Assembly (NCBI GenBank): GCA_964446585.1
Contig: CAYUPI010000090.1
Coordinates: 1-16,695, forward strand
Length of the DNA stretch: 16,695 nt
Reading direction: 5' to 3'
Source of the DNA: CAYUPI01 sp964446585
Lineage (GTDB): Bacteria > Verrucomicrobiota > Verrucomicrobiia > Limisphaerales > UBA8199
Below, one piece after another: positions 14,992-16,695 of this stretch. Position 1 is the first letter of the stretch; the number at the start of each line of letters is the position of its first letter. A program made the translations under genes and the position numbers. The notes beneath the pieces are model-generated. The model saw only the letters and a list, made by a program, of their open reading frames with translations. It was not told where the DNA came from and ran no database searches.

Positions 14992-16695
14992 TTAAGGCAA
15001 CAGGAGCAGGCGGTAGAACCGCATTTTGACGGTTGCCGGCGAGCTCTCCGTCTTCGGTTGGCCGTTGTCTATCCACTGGATGAAGGTGCCGTTGCCGGTA
15101 ATCGACGGGTAAGCGCTCTCCCAGTTCGTCAGGTCGCTACTGTACTGGATGTTGTAGAGGCGATTCGAAACCGAGGAGAACTCGACCAGGAAAGTCTTGT
15201 CCGGTAGCATAACGCCGCGATTGATGTGTTGAAGCGTACCGCTGGCGCTGGCGCGACTAGAGGGCGTGACAAGTTTCGGTACCAGCGTCGGATTCGGCAT
15301 CACTCGGCTCGGCACATAGTACTCGATGACGAAATCCACATAACTGCCGGATGTGACCAGCGCGAAGGATTGCACATATTGAACACCGCTGTCAGTTCCC
15401 GACGGATTGTAAACGGTCGCTCCATTCGTTAGCCCATAAACATAGACTCGGATGGCATCGAAAGTGGAATAAGTCGGGTTATTGACGCGGACGGTCTGCT
15501 CGAACAGACCGGTCTGTGGGTTGAAATGCATGGCAGCAACGACTGTCAAGGGAAGTTGCTGCAGGACCGTTATGTTGACGGGCGCCGAAGTTGCGGCATT
15601 CCCGCAGGCATCTATCGCAGTTGCGGTCAGGGTGTAGCTACCCGCCAGCACGTTAGTGGCCACGACGTAGTACGGAGCGCCGCTGTTCGCGTCGCCCAGT
15701 TTGTTCGTTCCCGAGTAGAACGCGACGGTTGCAATGACGCCACCCACGTCTTGTGCATCAGCCAGAACTGTAAACGATGCGGGCGCGATGAATACGCTCC
15801 CGTTGGTTGGGCTGAGGATGTTCACGCTCGGTGCATTTGTGTCAACCACGGTCACCGTCTGACTGCACTGCGCGCTGTTACCGCAGCTGTCAGTAACAGT
15901 CCAGGTGCGGGTTATTTCCAGGTTGCAAGGCGTGCCATTGGTGCTTTGGCGCAGGTTAACGTCCAGATTTCCGTCGCAGTTGTCCCAGGCTGTTACTTGT
16001 GCCGGTGCGGGCACGTCGCCCAGAAGTCGGTAGCTGGCATTGGCCGGGCAGCCGTTCAATACTGGCGCTACGGAATCCGCCTTCCAGGTGTAGGTCAACG
16101 TGTTGGTAGCCTTATTCTGGCAGGCGTCGGTTACAATGATCGTAAAGACACGATTCGACGCGCAGGCGGCGCCTCCGTCCACATGCGTCACGTTGGTCGA
16201 AAGCAGACTGCAATTATCGCTCGCACGCACCAGAGCCAGGACGTCGGCATCAGTCGGCAGGCTCGAAGGGTTGCACCCGAGCGGGATGGTGCCCTGCGGC
16301 GCGCTGATGGCCGGTGGTGTCGTATCGGCCGTCCAGGTGTAGGTCAACGTGTTGGTTGCCTTATTCTGGCAGGCGTCGGTAAGGACGATGGTAAAGACAC
16401 GATTCGACGCGCAGGTCGTGCCTCCATCCACATGCGTTATGTTGGTTGAAAGGAGAGCGCAGTTATCGCTTGCACGCACCAAAGCCAGGACGTCTGCATC
16501 AGTCGGCAGGCTCGAGGGGTTGCAGCCGAGAGGAGTCGTGCCTTGCGGCGCGCTGATCCCCGGCGGGGTCGTATCAGCCGTCCAGGTGTAGGTCAGCGTG
16601 TTGGTCGCCTTCTTCAGGCAGGTGTCGGTGACGATGATGGTGAAAGTCCGATTTGACGCGCAGGCGGTGCCTCCATCGGCGTGCGTGACGTTGGT
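14992..16695 (-). CDS. Secreted HYR/Ig-like repeat protein (N-terminus outside window)
   Basis: The frame is open to the right edge; 567 residues and the stop are visible, and the start lies beyond the window. From the edge it contains about 2.5 near-identical 83-residue repeats (ASDNC...THVDGG...TDACQNKATNTLTYTW...PLGCNPSSLPTDADVLAL), then one diverged HYR-like unit (~205-285, WDNCDGNL and TVTDSCGNSAQCSQTVTVVD). An Ig-like domain follows (~286-378, SPTNGSVFIAPASFTVLADA). The remaining ~190 residues include YNIQYSSDLTNW and end MRFYRLLLLP, a C-terminal form I recall from verrucomicrobial secreted proteins. The repeats carry regularly spaced Cys, probably paired in disulphides. This points to an extracellular or surface stalk or adhesin. 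Its likely partner is the barrel protein encoded 29 bp downstream. The full size and any N-terminal enzyme domain are unknown. Confidence 0.8.
   Translation of the reverse strand, partial: TNVTHADGGTACASNRTFTIIVTDTCLKKATNTLTYTWTADTTPPGISAPQGTTPLGCNPSSLPTDADVLALVRASDNCALLSTNITHVDGGTTCASNRVFTIVLTDACQNKATNTLTYTWTADTTPPAISAPQGTIPLGCNPSSLPTDADVLALVRASDNCSLLSTNVTHVDGGAACASNRVFTIIVTDACQNKATNTLTYTWKADSVAPVLNGCPANASYRLLGDVPAPAQVTAWDNCDGNLDVNLRQSTNGTPCNLEITRTWTVTDSCGNSAQCSQTVTVVDTNAPSVNILSPTNGSVFIAPASFTVLADAQDVGGVIATVAFYSGTNKLGDANSGAPYYVVATNVLAGSYTLTATAIDACGNAATSAPVNITVLQQLPLTVVAAMHFNPQTGLFEQTVRVNNPTYSTFDAIRVYVYGLTNGATVYNPSGTDSGVQYVQSFALVTSGSYVDFVIEYYVPSRVMPNPTLVPKLVTPSSRASASGTLQHINRGVMLPDKTFLVEFSSVSNRLYNIQYSSDLTNWESAYPSITGNGTFIQWIDNGQPKTESSPATVKMRFYRLLLLP
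16084..16695 (-). repeat. 249-bp in-frame tandem repeats
   Basis: Units start at 16084, 16333 and 16582 (anchor ccaggtg), exactly 249 bases apart; the third is cut by the window edge. By eye the first two units differ at about 32 of 249 positions (near 87% identity), and many changes are synonymous. Each encodes an 83-residue HYR-like module. The array probably continues to the right. Confidence 0.93.

Noticed and set aside
15526..16449. 307-residue open frame on the plus strand opposite the HYR repeats
   Set aside because: Its apparent internal repetition merely mirrors the 249-bp repeats of the real gene on the other strand.
16480..16482. Start of the HYR protein at this TTG codon
   Set aside because: The frame stays open to the window edge and the repeat continues unbroken through it, so this codon is an internal Leu.

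Overview
The window looks like a chromosomal segment from a free-living member of the Verrucomicrobiota, most likely near Pedosphaera/Limisphaerales. That placement is an inference. It rests on GC-rich coding sequence, weak or absent Shine-Dalgarno signals, large secreted SBBP/HYR repeat proteins rich in Asn, Thr and Ser, and C-terminal domains of a type I recall from that phylum. The cell is diderm, because BamA and a Skp/OmpH homologue are both encoded. I see no rRNA, tRNA, CRISPR array, transposase or phage gene.

Layout. (1) 1-381 has no convincing gene, but holds a short perfect inverted repeat at 280-294. (2) 382-3172 (+) encodes a two-component pair: a membrane histidine kinase and, 4 bp downstream, an NtrC-type sigma-54 activator with intact receiver, AAA+ GAFTGA loop and Fis-like helix-turn-helix. 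(3) 12765 down to 3248 (-) is a tightly packed set read leftward: replicative helicase dnaB, then bamA (10-bp gap), then a 1619-residue secreted beta-propeller protein (1-bp gap), then a Skp/OmpH-like periplasmic chaperone (60-bp gap). It converges on the NtrC-type gene. (4) 12766-13023 is intergenic and holds a strong intrinsic terminator for the gene to its right and a weak candidate promoter for dnaB. (5) From the right edge down to 13024 (-) lie a secreted HYR/Ig-like repeat protein whose N-terminus is outside the window, an outer-membrane beta-barrel protein, and an orphan NarL/LuxR-type response regulator.

How it fits together. Most of the window concerns the cell envelope and the secreted surface. 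BamA inserts outer-membrane barrels and Skp holds unfolded barrels in the periplasm. The propeller protein between their genes could be exported, or made alongside, that machinery. The right-hand block pairs another large extracellular protein with a barrel protein and a transcription regulator, which could be a small surface regulon. The two-component pair at the left has no visible target here.

The most notable item is the giant propeller protein. I count seven SBBP-type blade motifs. They are split 5+2 by an insert that itself carries seven Asp-box-like (BNR) motifs, which suggests one seven-bladed propeller nested in a loop of another. Its gene also separates bamA from skp, which are adjacent in many other bacteria.
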